From a bacterium (GTDB taxonomy: Bacteria; Actinomycetota; Thermoleophilia; Solirubrobacterales; Solirubrobacteraceae), in contig JAJPKQ010000030.1 in NCBI GenBank assembly GCA_021323635.1, positions 1 to 64,000 of the forward strand: a DNA stretch of 64,000 bases, given 5' to 3'. Made by a program: the position numbers and the translations under genes. The first letter of the stretch is position 1. Every line of letters starts with the position of its first letter. The notes under the pieces were generated by a model. The model searched no databases and was not told the origin of the DNA. It was given only the letters and a program-made list of their open reading frames with translations. Positions 50,141 through 59,758 of this stretch are shown piece after piece.

Positions 50141-51334
50141 TCAGCTCTGCGCGCGCAGCGCCGCCGGCACGTAGCTGCAGCTGGGATCCGACGCCAGCGG
50201 ATCGCCCGTGAGCGCCCAGGCGCGCGCGCGGCTGCCGCCGCAGAGCTCCCGGAGCTCGCAGCGGCCGCACTTGCCCCGCAGCGCGTCAGGATTTCGCAGC
50301 GCGCAGAAGAGCGCCGAGCGCCGGTAGATGTCGACCGGGTCGCGCTCGCGGACATTGCCCGCGGAGAGCTGCAGAAAGCCCGAGGGCATCACCTCGCCCC
50401 GGTGCGAGATGAACATGAAGCCGCGACCGTCCGTGACGCCCTTTGGGGGACGATGCAGGCCATCTCCAAACAGATAGCCGGCGCCGCCCGGCGCCGCCCC
50501 GTGCCTGCGACCGCTGCGTTCGATCGCGATGCGGCGATACTGCGGAGCCGCGGTCGTCTTGATGTCGAAGGGCACCACTCTCGAGAGCTCATACAGCCAC
50601 CCGAGCACGCGCTCATGCTCGGCGGCGGAGAGCATCGGCAGGATCGCGCCGCGTCCGGTCGGCACCAGGAAGAAGACCGACCACTGCACCACCTCCCACG
50701 CTTCCAGCAGCGGCACCAGCTCAGCGATCACCTCGACGTTGAGCGCGCAGACCGTGGTGTTCACCTGCAGCGCAAGGCCCTCGGCCCGCGCTGCCGCGAT
50801 GCCCTCCATCGTGCGCAGGAAGGAGCCCGCAAAGCCGCGGAAGCGGTCGTGCACGCCGGCGGTGGGGCCGTCGACGCTGAAGGCCACGCGCCGGATACCG
50901 GCCTCGCGCGCCTCGCGCATCCGCGCCCTGGTCACCAGGGCCGTCGCGGTCGGCGTGAGCGCAACCCGCAGACCGCGCTCATCGGCATGCGCTGCCAGCC
51001 TGAAGAGGTCGCGGCGCATCAGCGGGTCGCCGCCGGTCAGCACGAGGATCGGCTGCGTGCCGAAGCCCGCAAGCTGGTCGATCAGCGCCATGCCCTCCAC
51101 GGTGGAGAGCTCGCGCGGGTCGCGCCTGGGCTGCGCATCGGCCCGACAGTGCAGGCAGTTGTAGGCGCAGGCGCGGGTCACCTCCCAGGCGATCGTGAAG
51201 GGAGCGCGGTCGAAGTCCAGCGCGAGCAGGCGCCGGTCGCGCTCCGCGCGCGCGCTCTGCGCGGGCTCGCTCAGGGCTCGGCTGCCGCCCGCCGGCGACT
51301 GACCGCTCCGCAGTGTTGCCTGACCCGGGCTCAT
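50141..51334 (-). CDS. radical SAM/SPASM protein of the heme cluster
   Basis: 397 residues. CX3CX2C in TRACAYNCLHC (about residues 55-65) binds the radical SAM [4Fe-4S] cluster; a C-terminal SPASM-like set lies in GKCGRCELRELCGGSRARA. The DFDRAPFTIAWEVTRAC opening matches the TIGR04053-type group as I remember it, usually next to heme genes in actinobacteria and related to AhbC/AhbD. It is divergent from hemEH and shares the TTAGG box, 12 bp from its ATG. Role in heme modification or synthesis is inferred. Confidence 0.82.
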   Translation of the reverse strand: MSPGQATLRSGQSPAGGSRALSEPAQSARAERDRRLLALDFDRAPFTIAWEVTRACAYNCLHCRADAQPRRDPRELSTVEGMALIDQLAGFGTQPILVLTGGDPLMRRDLFRLAAHADERGLRVALTPTATALVTRARMREAREAGIRRVAFSVDGPTAGVHDRFRGFAGSFLRTMEGIAAARAEGLALQVNTTVCALNVEVIAELVPLLEAWEVVQWSVFFLVPTGRGAILPMLSAAEHERVLGWLYELSRVVPFDIKTTAAPQYRRIAIERSGRRHGAAPGGAGYLFGDGLHRPPKGVTDGRGFMFISHRGEVMPSGFLQLSAGNVRERDPVDIYRRSALFCALRNPDALRGKCGRCELRELCGGSRARAWALTGDPLASDPSCSYVPAALRAQS

Positions 51335-51345
51335 CGACCTGTCAG

Positions 51346-51359
51346 TTAGGATACCCTAA
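51346..51359. promoter_or_regulatory. TTAGG-N4-CCTAA box, exact, heme cluster
   Basis: TTAGGATACCCTAA between the divergent radical SAM and hemEH genes. TACCCT (plus) and TATCCT (minus) inside it are -10 candidates for both directions; the hemEH ATG is only 5 bp away, so its mRNA should be leaderless. Confidence 0.78.
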
Positions 51360-51364
51360 GAGCC

Positions 51365-53470
51365 ATGGCATCGCCAGCGCTCGCGAGCAGCACCGCACCC
51401 TCGCCAGGCGCGCGCAGCGCAACCGGCCTCGAGCGCTCGCCCTTCCTGCGCGCCTGCTACGGGCTCCCCGTCCCGCGCACGCCAGTCTGGTTCATGCGCC
51501 AGGCCGGTCGCTCGCTGCCTGAGTACAGAGCGCTGCGGGAAGGCGCAAGCCTGCTCGAGCTCTGCCGGAGGCCCGAGCTTGCCGCCGAGGCGACGCTGCA
51601 GCCGGTGCGGCGACTGGGCGTCGACGCCGCGATCCTCTTCTCGGACATCGTCCTGCCGCTGGCCGCAAGCGGCGTGGAGCTGAAGATCGTCCCGGAGGTC
51701 GGCCCGGTGATCGATGCACCGCTGCGCAGCGCCGATGACATCGCGCGCCTGCGCACCTTTCAGGCGCAGGCCGACGCTCCCTACCTCGCGCAGGCTGTGC
51801 GCCTGGCGTGTGCGGAGCTTGGCGATGTGCCCTTGATCGGCTTCGCGGGCGGCCCCTACACGCTTGCCAGCTACCTGATCGAGGGCGGCCCCTCCAAGAC
51901 GCACGCCCGCACGCGAGCGCTCATGTACGCAGAGGGGCAGCTGTGGTCCCGACTTCTGCACAAGCTTGCCGACACCGCCCTCTCCTCGCTGCGCGCCCAG
52001 GTGAGCGCAGGGGCAAGCGCAGTTCAGCTCTTTGACAGCTGGGCGGGGACGCTTGACCCCGAGAGCTTTCGCCGTCACGTCCTGCCCGCGATCAAGCGCA
52101 TCTTCTCCGGCCTGGAGGACCTGGGCGTCCCCCGCATCTACTTCGCCGTCGGCGCCGGAGCGCTGCTTGGCGAGATCGCGCAGTGCGGCGCAGAGGTGAT
52201 CGGCGTCGACTGGCGCACGCCGCTCGATCGCGCTCGGGAGATCGTCGGCCCACACCATGCGCTGCAGGGCAACCTCGACCCCGCCGCCTGCCTCGCGCCC
52301 TGGCCTGCGCTTGCGCCGCTGGTCGATCGCATCCTCGCCCACGGCGGGCGCAGCGGTCACATCTTCAACCTCGGTCACGGCGTGCTGCCCGAGACCGACC
52401 CACAGACCCTGCGCAGGGTCGTCGAGCGCGTCGCAGAGCGCAGCAGCGCCGGCCCCATCCCAGCAGCGGCCCCCCGCGCCCCCACCGCGCCTCCCGGCGC
52501 AAGGCCAGCCCCTCCCTACGGCGTTCTGCTGATGGCCTATGGCACGCCGGCCACCATCGACCGACTGAGCGAGTACTACACCCACATCCGCCACGGCAAC
52601 CCGCCGCACCCCGCTCAGCTGCAGGCGCTGGCGGCGCGCTATGAGGCGATCGGCGGGCTCTCGCCGCTGCTTGAGATCACGCGCGAGCAGGCAAGCGGCC
52701 TGCAGCAGCTGCTGAGCGCGGAGGCCGGCGCCACCGTGCCGGTGGTGCTCGGCATGAAGCACGCGCAGCCCTTCATCGAGGACGGGGTCGCCGAGCTGCT
52801 CGGGCGCGGGGTGCGCAACGCGCTTGGCCTTGTGCTTGCGCCTCACTACTCCGCGCTCTCGATCGGTGAGTACATCGACCGCGCCCGGGCGGCCTCCGAT
52901 GCGAGGCTGGAGATCGACTTCGTCCGGCAGTGGCACCGCAGCCGCGGCTACGTCGACCTGCTCGCTGAGCGACTGCGCAGCGCGCTGGCGGGGCTGACCG
53001 AGCGCGAGCGCGCGGATGTCGAGATCGTCTTCACCGCCCACAGCCTCCCCGAGCGGATCCTCGCCCACGGCGATCCCTACCCCGGCCAGCTACAGGCCAC
53101 AGCACGCGCCGTGGCCGCCGCCCTGCGCCTGGAGCGCTATCAGGTCGCCTTCCAGAGCGCCGGGCGCACAGAGGAGCGGTGGCTGGGACCGGACATCCTG
53201 CAGGCGATGAGCGAGGCGGCCGCAGGCGGCCGCTCGGCGGTGCTGGTATGCCCGGCGGGCTTCGTCTCCGACCACCTGGAGATCCTCTATGACCTCGACA
53301 TCGAATGTCGCGAGCACGCCCGCACGCTGGGGATCGGCTTCGCCCGCACCGAGCTGCCCAACGCCGATCCGCAGTTCCTCGAGGCGCTCGCGGAGATCAT
53401 TCGCGCGCGCCGCAGCAATCTCTCGCCCCTCGCCGAGGAGCGCACGCAGCCATGCGAAGAGGCGCGTTGA
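51365..53470 (+). CDS. hemEH: fused uroporphyrinogen decarboxylase-ferrochelatase (HemE-HemH)
   Basis: 701 residues. Residues 25-358 are HemE: RQAGRS (45-50), LFSDIVLPLAASG, GFAGGPYTLASYL. A proline/alanine linker (359-383) leads to residues 384-690, a ferrochelatase with metal-binding His559 (TAHSLPE) and Glu639 (SDHLEILYD). In Gram-positive lineages the ferrochelatase acts on coproporphyrin (CpfC/HemH). The fused enzymes are not consecutive steps; the intervening oxidase is encoded by the next gene, so the three steps could be channelled. Starts at ATG 51365, 5 bp after the TTAGG box. Confidence 0.9.
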   Translation: MASPALASSTAPSPGARSATGLERSPFLRACYGLPVPRTPVWFMRQAGRSLPEYRALREGASLLELCRRPELAAEATLQPVRRLGVDAAILFSDIVLPLAASGVELKIVPEVGPVIDAPLRSADDIARLRTFQAQADAPYLAQAVRLACAELGDVPLIGFAGGPYTLASYLIEGGPSKTHARTRALMYAEGQLWSRLLHKLADTALSSLRAQVSAGASAVQLFDSWAGTLDPESFRRHVLPAIKRIFSGLEDLGVPRIYFAVGAGALLGEIAQCGAEVIGVDWRTPLDRAREIVGPHHALQGNLDPAACLAPWPALAPLVDRILAHGGRSGHIFNLGHGVLPETDPQTLRRVVERVAERSSAGPIPAAAPRAPTAPPGARPAPPYGVLLMAYGTPATIDRLSEYYTHIRHGNPPHPAQLQALAARYEAIGGLSPLLEITREQASGLQQLLSAEAGATVPVVLGMKHAQPFIEDGVAELLGRGVRNALGLVLAPHYSALSIGEYIDRARAASDARLEIDFVRQWHRSRGYVDLLAERLRSALAGLTERERADVEIVFTAHSLPERILAHGDPYPGQLQATARAVAAALRLERYQVAFQSAGRTEERWLGPDILQAMSEAAAGGRSAVLVCPAGFVSDHLEILYDLDIECREHARTLGIGFARTELPNADPQFLEALAEIIRARRSNLSPLAEERTQPCEEAR

Positions 53471-53471
53471 C

Positions 53472-54971
53472 TTGAGCGCTCCTGAGCTCACACGCAGCGG
53501 CCTGCCGGGAGCGCCCGCCACAACCGCCAGCCTCGATGCCCCGCACATCGTGGTGGTGGGCGGGGGGGTCAGCGGCTTGGCCGCCGCCCATCGCCTGGCG
53601 GGCGCCGGGAGAGGCGCAACGCTCACGCTGCTTGAGGCAAGCAACCGCCTGGGCGGCAAGGTGACGAGCGCTCAGCTTGGCCCCCACCGGATCGACCTGG
53701 GCGCCGAGTCGTTGATGGTGCGTGGGCCCGCGCTGGGTGAGCTGCTGGCGGAGCTCGACCTCGAGCAGAATCTCCTCGCCCCGGCCCACGCGGGCATCCA
53801 CGTCTACGCCCGTGGCGCGCTGCGGGAGCTGCCACCCGGCATCCTCGGCGCTCTGCCCGATGGGCTCTTGCCGCTGCTGCGCGCGGGAATCCTCTCGCCG
53901 GCGGGGCTCGCTCGCGCGACCTTTGACCTGCTGGCGCCAAGAAGCTCGATCGACCCCGACTGCTCGGTGGCTGCGCTGATCGGGCGGCGTCTGGGCAGGC
54001 AGGCGCTCGAGCGCCTCTTCGACCCTTTGCTCGGCACGATCTACGGCGCCCCCTGCTCCGAGCTCAGCCTCCATGCCTGCGCACCTCAGATCGCTGCCCT
54101 CGCGCGTGAGCACCGCTCGCTGACACGTGGCCTGCTGGCCGCCAAGCGGCCGCCCGGCGCCGGCGCGGGATCACCCCTGCGCACGCTTGCGGGCGGCCTG
54201 GAGTCGCTGGTCAGGCACCTGCACGAGCGCATCGCCGGTGACGTCGAGGTGCGACTGGGCGCAGCGGTCACGGAGATCGCGCGCGAGCGCGACGGCCTGC
54301 GCCTGACTCTGCAGCGCGACGGCGCCAGGGCACCTGAGAGCGTGCATGCCGACCACGTTGTGATCGCGACGCCCGCGCCCGAGGCCGCGCGCCTGCTGGC
54401 CGCGATCGCTCCTGAGGCAAGCGCGGAGCTGCGCGCGATTCGCTACACCCGGGCGCTCTCCGTCGCGCTGCGCTTCGACCCGGATGCGCTTGCCAGGCAG
54501 CCGACCTCATCGGGCTTCCTCGTGCCGGAGCAGGCCGGGCGCACGCTCGGGGCATGCACCTACCTCTCAGCGAAATGGCCGCACATCGGCGCCGACGGCG
54601 AGCTGGTGATGCGCTGCTCCCTCTCGCGGCGTGCGCTGCTGCGCGCAGACGAGCAGAGCGATCGAGAGGTCGTCGAGGCCCTGCTCGGCGACCTGCGAGC
54701 GATCATCGGCCTGCGCGCGGCTCCCCGCCAGAGCCTGGTCGCCCGCTTTGCGGCGGCCACGCCGATCTATGCACCCGCCCACCACGAGCGCATCGCCCGT
54801 GTGCGCGCACAGCTTGACGCCATCCCGGAGCTTGCGCTGGCAGGCGCCGCCTACGAGGGCATTGGCGTCCCGCAGTGCATCGCCTCGGGTCGAGCAGCAG
54901 CCGAGCAGACGCTTGCGCGCCTTCACCAGCGCGGGAGATCCCTTCGGCAGGGCGCCGGCAACCCACGATGA
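53472..54971 (+). CDS. hemY: coproporphyrinogen/protoporphyrinogen oxidase (HemY/CgoX)
   Basis: 499 residues from TTG 53472, directly after the hemEH stop (no ATG/GTG nearer). FAD-binding IVVVGGGVSGLAAAHRLAG, then LEASNRLGGKV; FDPLLGTIYGAPCSELSL and the C-terminal AYEGIGVPQCIASGRAAAE are typical of the oxygen-dependent HemY family. Between HemE and ferrochelatase in the coproporphyrin pathway, it would oxidise coproporphyrinogen III. Which substrate it prefers cannot be decided here. Confidence 0.9.
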   Translation: MSAPELTRSGLPGAPATTASLDAPHIVVVGGGVSGLAAAHRLAGAGRGATLTLLEASNRLGGKVTSAQLGPHRIDLGAESLMVRGPALGELLAELDLEQNLLAPAHAGIHVYARGALRELPPGILGALPDGLLPLLRAGILSPAGLARATFDLLAPRSSIDPDCSVAALIGRRLGRQALERLFDPLLGTIYGAPCSELSLHACAPQIAALAREHRSLTRGLLAAKRPPGAGAGSPLRTLAGGLESLVRHLHERIAGDVEVRLGAAVTEIARERDGLRLTLQRDGARAPESVHADHVVIATPAPEAARLLAAIAPEASAELRAIRYTRALSVALRFDPDALARQPTSSGFLVPEQAGRTLGACTYLSAKWPHIGADGELVMRCSLSRRALLRADEQSDREVVEALLGDLRAIIGLRAAPRQSLVARFAAATPIYAPAHHERIARVRAQLDAIPELALAGAAYEGIGVPQCIASGRAAAEQTLARLHQRGRSLRQGAGNPR

Positions 54972-54984
54972 AAGGAGACACGCA

Positions 54985-56274
54985 ATGACACAGTCACTTG
55001 ACCACCGCACTCTCTATCGGCTGCCCTGGTCGCTGCCCGACAACGCAATTGCCTGGCTTGAGCCCACGCGCAAGTGCAACCTGGCCTGCTTTGGCTGCTA
55101 CCGCGAGAATGACCCCAAGGGCCACAAGAGCCTCGCAGAGGTGCGCGCCGACCTTGCCGTCTTTCGCCGCCTGCGCAATGTCGACGCGATCTCGATCGCG
55201 GGCGGCGACCCGCTCACGCACCCGCAGATCGTCGAGATCGTGCGGATGACAGCCGAGGAAGGCGTGAAGCCGATCCTGAACACCAACGGCCTGGCTCTCA
55301 ACGAGCAGCTGCTGCGTGAGCTGAAGGCAGCCGGGCTTGTGGGCGTCACCTTTCACATCGACTCCAAGCAGGGACGGCCCGGATGGAAGCGCGCGGACGA
55401 GGTCCGCCTCTGCGAGCTGCGCAGCACCTACGCCGAGATGGTCGCGCGCGTCGGCGGCCTGGGCTGCGCGTTCAACCAGACCGTCTACGAGGACACCATC
55501 GAGCAGGTGCCAGACGTGCTCGCCTGGGCGGCGCGCAACATCGAGATCGTCCACACGATCGTCTTCATCACCTTCCGCGCGGGCATCGTCGGCGGCGACT
55601 TCGACTACTACGTCAACGGCAGGCCCGCGGACTTTGCCGAGGTTCCCTACGCCTCCGATGACACCTCGCTGAAGCCGATCAGCTCGCGTGACGTCGTCGA
55701 GGTGATACGCAGCCGCTACCCGGAGTTCGCCCCAGCCGCCTACCTGAACGGCACGGAGGCGCCCGAGGACTTCAAATGGCTGCTCTCCGGGCGGCTCGGC
55801 GCCAGGGGGCGGATCCACGGCTATGTCGGGCCGCGCACGATGGAGCTCGCCCAGGTCGCAAACCACCTGCTGCGCGGGCGCTACCTCGCCTACGCCGACC
55901 CGCGCACGCTCTCGCACGGGCGCTCGCTGCTGGGGCTCTCGCCGCTTGACCCGCAGCTGCGCAAGACCGCCCGCCGCTGGCTCTCAGCCTGCCGGCGCGG
56001 CTGCGCGCGCCCGACCGACCGCCTGCACTTTCAGGCGGTGATGGTCATCCAGCCGATCGACATCCTCGCGGACGGCCGCCAGAGCATGTGCGACGGCTGC
56101 CCTGACGTGACGGTCTGGAACGGTCGCCTGGTCTGGTCCTGCCGTCTGGAGGAGCCCGTCCGCTACGGCGACTTCGTCCAGACGGTGCGTCGCGATCAGC
56201 GCCCGAGGGCAAGCGCCGAGGGTGAGCGCTCAGCGCTGGCGGCCAACGGCGCCGCCGGGGGCGCCGCAAGATGA
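54985..56274 (+). CDS. radical SAM protein with auxiliary cysteines
   Basis: 429 residues from ATG 54985, with AAAGGAGA 8 bp upstream. Radical SAM motif PTRKCNLACFGCYREN (CX3CX2C), SIAGGDPLTHP, and C-terminal cysteines in SACRRGCARPT, SMCDGCPDVTVW and WSCRLEEPVRYG, suggesting a second Fe-S cluster. Family not resolved; by position it belongs to the heme operon. Its 3' end overlaps the convergent ctaA 3' end by 79 bp. Confidence 0.8.
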   Translation: MTQSLDHRTLYRLPWSLPDNAIAWLEPTRKCNLACFGCYRENDPKGHKSLAEVRADLAVFRRLRNVDAISIAGGDPLTHPQIVEIVRMTAEEGVKPILNTNGLALNEQLLRELKAAGLVGVTFHIDSKQGRPGWKRADEVRLCELRSTYAEMVARVGGLGCAFNQTVYEDTIEQVPDVLAWAARNIEIVHTIVFITFRAGIVGGDFDYYVNGRPADFAEVPYASDDTSLKPISSRDVVEVIRSRYPEFAPAAYLNGTEAPEDFKWLLSGRLGARGRIHGYVGPRTMELAQVANHLLRGRYLAYADPRTLSHGRSLLGLSPLDPQLRKTARRWLSACRRGCARPTDRLHFQAVMVIQPIDILADGRQSMCDGCPDVTVWNGRLVWSCRLEEPVRYGDFVQTVRRDQRPRASAEGERSALAANGAAGGAAR

Positions 56275-57203
56275 GGCGCGGCTAGGGCGACCGCCGCCAC
56301 CCACAGCGCGCTGGCAAGCGCCAGGTGCAGGTCCTGGGCGTAGGCGGGGGCGCCGGTCGTTGCCACAACGCCCCCCAACGCCGCCGTGCCGGCAAGCAGC
56401 GCAAGCAGCGATAGTGCCAGGAGGCGCTCGCCACGGGCTGCGTGCGGCGCTCGCCAGCGCGAGAGCGCAAGCCACGCGACCAGCACGCTTGCCGCAACCG
56501 CGAGCCCGCGATGGACGTACTGCAGCGTCACCCTCGTCGTGGCAGCATGCGTGGAGAGGCACAGCGGCCAGGAGGGGCAGGCTCGCGCGGCGCCGGTGTG
56601 CAGCGTGACCATGCCGCTTGCCGCAAGCAGGAAGAGGGCGCCGAGCGCGCCTGCGGCCAGCAGTCCGCCGCGGCTCAGATCGCGCCGCCGCCGCAGCGGG
56701 GCAAAGACCACAAGAGCCGCAACCGTGCTGACGCCGAGCAGCAGCCACGCGCCGGCGAGATGCAGAGCGACCGTCCAGCCCGCGTTGTGGGCCAGCACCG
56801 TCAGGGCACCAAGCGCGACCTGCAGGCCGATCACTCCCGCCCCGACTGCGCACGTCAGGCGCAGCAGATGATCACGCGGGCGCAGACGGAAGGCTGCGAG
56901 CAGCGAGGCTAGAACCGCCAGCGTGACCACCGTCGCCAGATAGCGGTGCGACTGCTCCAGCAGCGCATGGAGACTGCCGCCCAGACCCAGCGACCCGTTG
57001 CACAGCGGCCAGCTCCGGCAGCCCATCCCGGACTCCGTCACACGAACCGTGTCGCCCAGCAGCAGCTGCAGGTAGCAGAGCGCAAGCGTGCCCGCAAAGA
57101 GCGCGCGCACGGCGATCGAGCGCCCAGGAGCGCGCCTTCGCCGCCCCGAGGCGAGCTGCGCTGCCGGTGCCAGTCCGTTGTCGTTGTGTGCCCTTGCGCT
57201 CAC
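56196..57203 (-). CDS. ctaA: heme A synthase
   Basis: 335 residues with eight predicted membrane helices in two pseudo-repeats. DTVRVTESGMGCRSWPLCNG and RACPSWPLCLSTHA carry the paired cysteines; heme-ligand histidines sit in LLEQSHRYLAT, TVALHLAGAWLLL, VTLQYVHRGLAVA and DLHLALASALW. It oxidises heme O to heme A for aa3-type oxidases. It overlaps the acyl-CoA dehydrogenase gene by 4 bp (GTGA), so it is the last gene of a fatty-acid-type operon. Confidence 0.9.
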   Translation of the reverse strand: MSARAHNDNGLAPAAQLASGRRRRAPGRSIAVRALFAGTLALCYLQLLLGDTVRVTESGMGCRSWPLCNGSLGLGGSLHALLEQSHRYLATVVTLAVLASLLAAFRLRPRDHLLRLTCAVGAGVIGLQVALGALTVLAHNAGWTVALHLAGAWLLLGVSTVAALVVFAPLRRRRDLSRGGLLAAGALGALFLLAASGMVTLHTGAARACPSWPLCLSTHAATTRVTLQYVHRGLAVAASVLVAWLALSRWRAPHAARGERLLALSLLALLAGTAALGGVVATTGAPAYAQDLHLALASALWVAAVALAAPHLAAPPAAPLAASAERSPSALALGR

Positions 57204-58276
57204 GTGGTTGAGCGCGCCAGCGCGATCAGCTCCTGGGAGGCCTGCCAGGCAGGCTCCGGGAAGAGCGTGCAGTACTGCGCATCGCGCATCAGCTTCTCGA
57301 CGCCGGTCTCAACCATGTAGCCGGTGCCGCCGAAGACCTGCACCGCGTCGATCGCGGTCGCCAGGGCATCTTCACAAAGTGCGACCCTGGCGGCAAGCGC
57401 TCCCTGCGGCTCGAGCAGCGGCGCATCCCCATTGCGTGAGCCGGAGGCCACGAGCCCCTCGGGCCGTCCGTGCGCGCGCAGCCGCACCACCATCGCCGCA
57501 AGCATGTCGCCGACGGCCTCGTGCTCGATGATCGGCACGCCGCCCTGCCAGCGCTCCTGCGCATAGGAGAGGGCAAGCTCATGGGCGCGCAGGGCGATTC
57601 CACGCGCGATCGCGCCGGTGCCAAGCCGCAGCAGGGCAAGAGCCTGCGCCGGCACACCCCGGTGATCGCGCTGGGGCGCGATCAGCTCCTGGAACGCCGC
57701 GCCGTCGAGCTCGAGCGCGGCTGCCGGGGCTGCGCGCAATCCCATCTGGCTGCGATCCGCGACGATCGCAACGCCCGGCTGCTCGGCGGAGAGTAGCCAC
57801 AGCGCGGTGCCCTCAGGCCGCTCGGCGAGCAGCAGCAGCTGCTCCGCGCCGAGCGCGCCAAGCGCACCCTGCAAGCGCCCGTGCAGAGCGTCCTCGCGCA
57901 CGCTGACCTCGTGCTCGCCCACCCCCGGCACGATCGCCAGGCGCTCGAAGCCCTCCTCCTGCAGCGGGCAGCCGAGCTCCTGCGCAGCAAGCGCGGCGAC
58001 GTTCTCGAGCAGCACGCCAAGCGCACATCCAGCCTCGCCGCGCGCGAGCTCGCCAAGCACCTCCAGCAGCTCTCCGGCGCCGATCCCGCCTCCGCCGTGC
58101 TCCTCGCTCACCAGCGCCCGCAGCAGTCCCGCCTGCTCAAGCAGCGATCGGCAGTGCTCGAGCGCCGCGGGCTCCTGAGCGTCAAGCTGCAGAGCGCGCG
58201 GGGCCAGCTCGCGCTCGGCAAGATCCCGCGCCAGCGATCGCAGCGCCTCGCGCTCAGCTCTGCTTGCCGTGCTCAT
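57200..58276 (-). CDS. acyl-CoA dehydrogenase 1
   Basis: 358 residues, slightly shorter than typical (about 380). SRAEREALRSLARDLAERELAP at the N-terminus, GLLRALVSEEHGGGGIG, and the C-terminal QVFGGTGYMVETGVEKLMRDAQ that closes over FAD. The middle FAD/substrate region is weak, without the usual TEP motif, so catalytic activity is less certain than for the paralog. ATGA overlap with the upstream dehydrogenase. Confidence 0.82.
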   Translation of the reverse strand: MSTASRAEREALRSLARDLAERELAPRALQLDAQEPAALEHCRSLLEQAGLLRALVSEEHGGGGIGAGELLEVLGELARGEAGCALGVLLENVAALAAQELGCPLQEEGFERLAIVPGVGEHEVSVREDALHGRLQGALGALGAEQLLLLAERPEGTALWLLSAEQPGVAIVADRSQMGLRAAPAAALELDGAAFQELIAPQRDHRGVPAQALALLRLGTGAIARGIALRAHELALSYAQERWQGGVPIIEHEAVGDMLAAMVVRLRAHGRPEGLVASGSRNGDAPLLEPQGALAARVALCEDALATAIDAVQVFGGTGYMVETGVEKLMRDAQYCTLFPEPAWQASQELIALARSTT

Positions 58277-59748
58277 GCGCGCGCTCCGTTCATCCTCGCA
58301 GGCTCAATGCTCTCGCGCGGCGGCAGGCACCGCATCTCCTCTTCATTGCTCAATGTCCTAAACACCTCCACGCGGTTGAGCTGATTCGTTCCCTCGTAGA
58401 TCTGCACGAGCTTCGCGTCGCGCCAGAGCTTCTCCAGCTCAGCGCGCAGCGGGCCGGCGCGCAAGCCCGCGATCTGGAGGGCAGCGCTGGTGACGCGCAC
58501 CGCGACGTCGCCGCCGCGCGCCTTGGCGAGCGAGGAGAGCCCGACCGCGCGCGAGAGGCGCCGGTCGTCGGTGGTGCGATGAAGCAGCGCAACCGTCTGC
58601 GCGCGCGCGGTCCCTGAGAGCAGCTTGCGGCGCACCCGACTGCGCCTGCGAAAGGAGGGCGGCAGGCCCGCAAGCAGCCGTGCGGCGGGATGGCGCATCG
58701 TGGGCCCGAGCGCCCACAGGTCGATCTCCATCGCAGCGTCCATGTAGGCCTGATGGGCGAGATGGATCTCCTCCTCCATCTGCGCCAGCGCAAGCTGCAC
58801 GTGCTGGCGCTCGAGCAGCCTGGCGCCGACGTCGTCCTCATGCAGCCAGGCCCGCAATCGTTCGTAGGCGCCGCGCGCGATGCCCGTGCCGATCGCACCC
58901 ACGGGGGGACGCGAGCAGGCAAGCACGATCAGGGTCTCGGTTGCGCCGTCGCCCTCGCGGCCGACCAGCAGCTCATCGGGCACGAACACCTCGTCGAAGC
59001 TCAGTTCAGCCGCCGGGCAGGCGCGCTGGCCCATCTTGTGCTCAGCACGGCTCACCGCAAAGCCCTCGGAGCGCGTGTCGACCAGAAAGCAGGTCTCGGT
59101 CTCCGCAGGGCGCATCGGGTCGGTGGGCATCACCACCGAGATCCAGCGCGCGACCGAGCCGTTGGAGATGAAGCGCTTGGTCCCGCTCAGGCGGTAGCCT
59201 CCCGGCACGCGCCTGGCATGCGAGGTGATCCGCCCGCGTGCAAGCAGGTCGGGGTCCTCGACATCGGTGCCCGCTTCAGGCTCGGTGATGGCAAGCGCCA
59301 TCAGCAGCGGCCGCTCGCTTGCTTCGGAGGCGACCAGCTGCGCCAGCACGCCATCCCAGTGGGCTGCGCCGCCGAGCAGGAGCGGGGTGATGCCAAGGCC
59401 GTGCGCCCCGAAGATCAGCCCGATCCCTGCGCAGGCCGCGCAGAGCTCCTCCATCATGATGCACGCGTGCATCGCCAGTCCCCCGGAGCCGCCCGCGGGC
59501 GCAGGGACCAGGAAGCGCAGCATGCCCGCGCGCGCGCCCGCGCGCACGACGTCCCAGTCGAAGTAGCCCGGCTCCTCGCCCGCGCGCCGGTCAAGCTCAA
59601 GCGCCCTGGGGATCAGCTCCTGGCGCGCAAAGGATCGCGTGCGTTCGCGCAGCTCCTGAAGCTCGCTGCAGAGGTCGGCCAGCTCGGGCGCCCGCAGGCG
59701 CGGGAACTGCTCTGCGATCTCTGCGCAGCTGCTGCTGTGGCCTGTCAT
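58273..59748 (-). CDS. acyl-CoA dehydrogenase 2, large form
   Basis: 491 residues from ATG 59746-59748. LMALAITEPEAGTDVEDPDLL is the FAD/acyl region; YRLSGTKRFISNGSVARWISV, MGQRACPAAELSFDEVFVPDELL and VQIYEGTNQLNRVEVFRTL are family hallmarks. About 100 residues longer than medium-chain enzymes. Predicted to desaturate an acyl-CoA. Operon: decarboxylase-like gene, this gene, dehydrogenase 1, ctaA. Confidence 0.86.
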   Translation of the reverse strand: MTGHSSSCAEIAEQFPRLRAPELADLCSELQELRERTRSFARQELIPRALELDRRAGEEPGYFDWDVVRAGARAGMLRFLVPAPAGGSGGLAMHACIMMEELCAACAGIGLIFGAHGLGITPLLLGGAAHWDGVLAQLVASEASERPLLMALAITEPEAGTDVEDPDLLARGRITSHARRVPGGYRLSGTKRFISNGSVARWISVVMPTDPMRPAETETCFLVDTRSEGFAVSRAEHKMGQRACPAAELSFDEVFVPDELLVGREGDGATETLIVLACSRPPVGAIGTGIARGAYERLRAWLHEDDVGARLLERQHVQLALAQMEEEIHLAHQAYMDAAMEIDLWALGPTMRHPAARLLAGLPPSFRRRSRVRRKLLSGTARAQTVALLHRTTDDRRLSRAVGLSSLAKARGGDVAVRVTSAALQIAGLRAGPLRAELEKLWRDAKLVQIYEGTNQLNRVEVFRTLSNEEEMRCLPPRESIEPARMNGARA

Positions 59749-59758
59749 CGCGCAGCTC

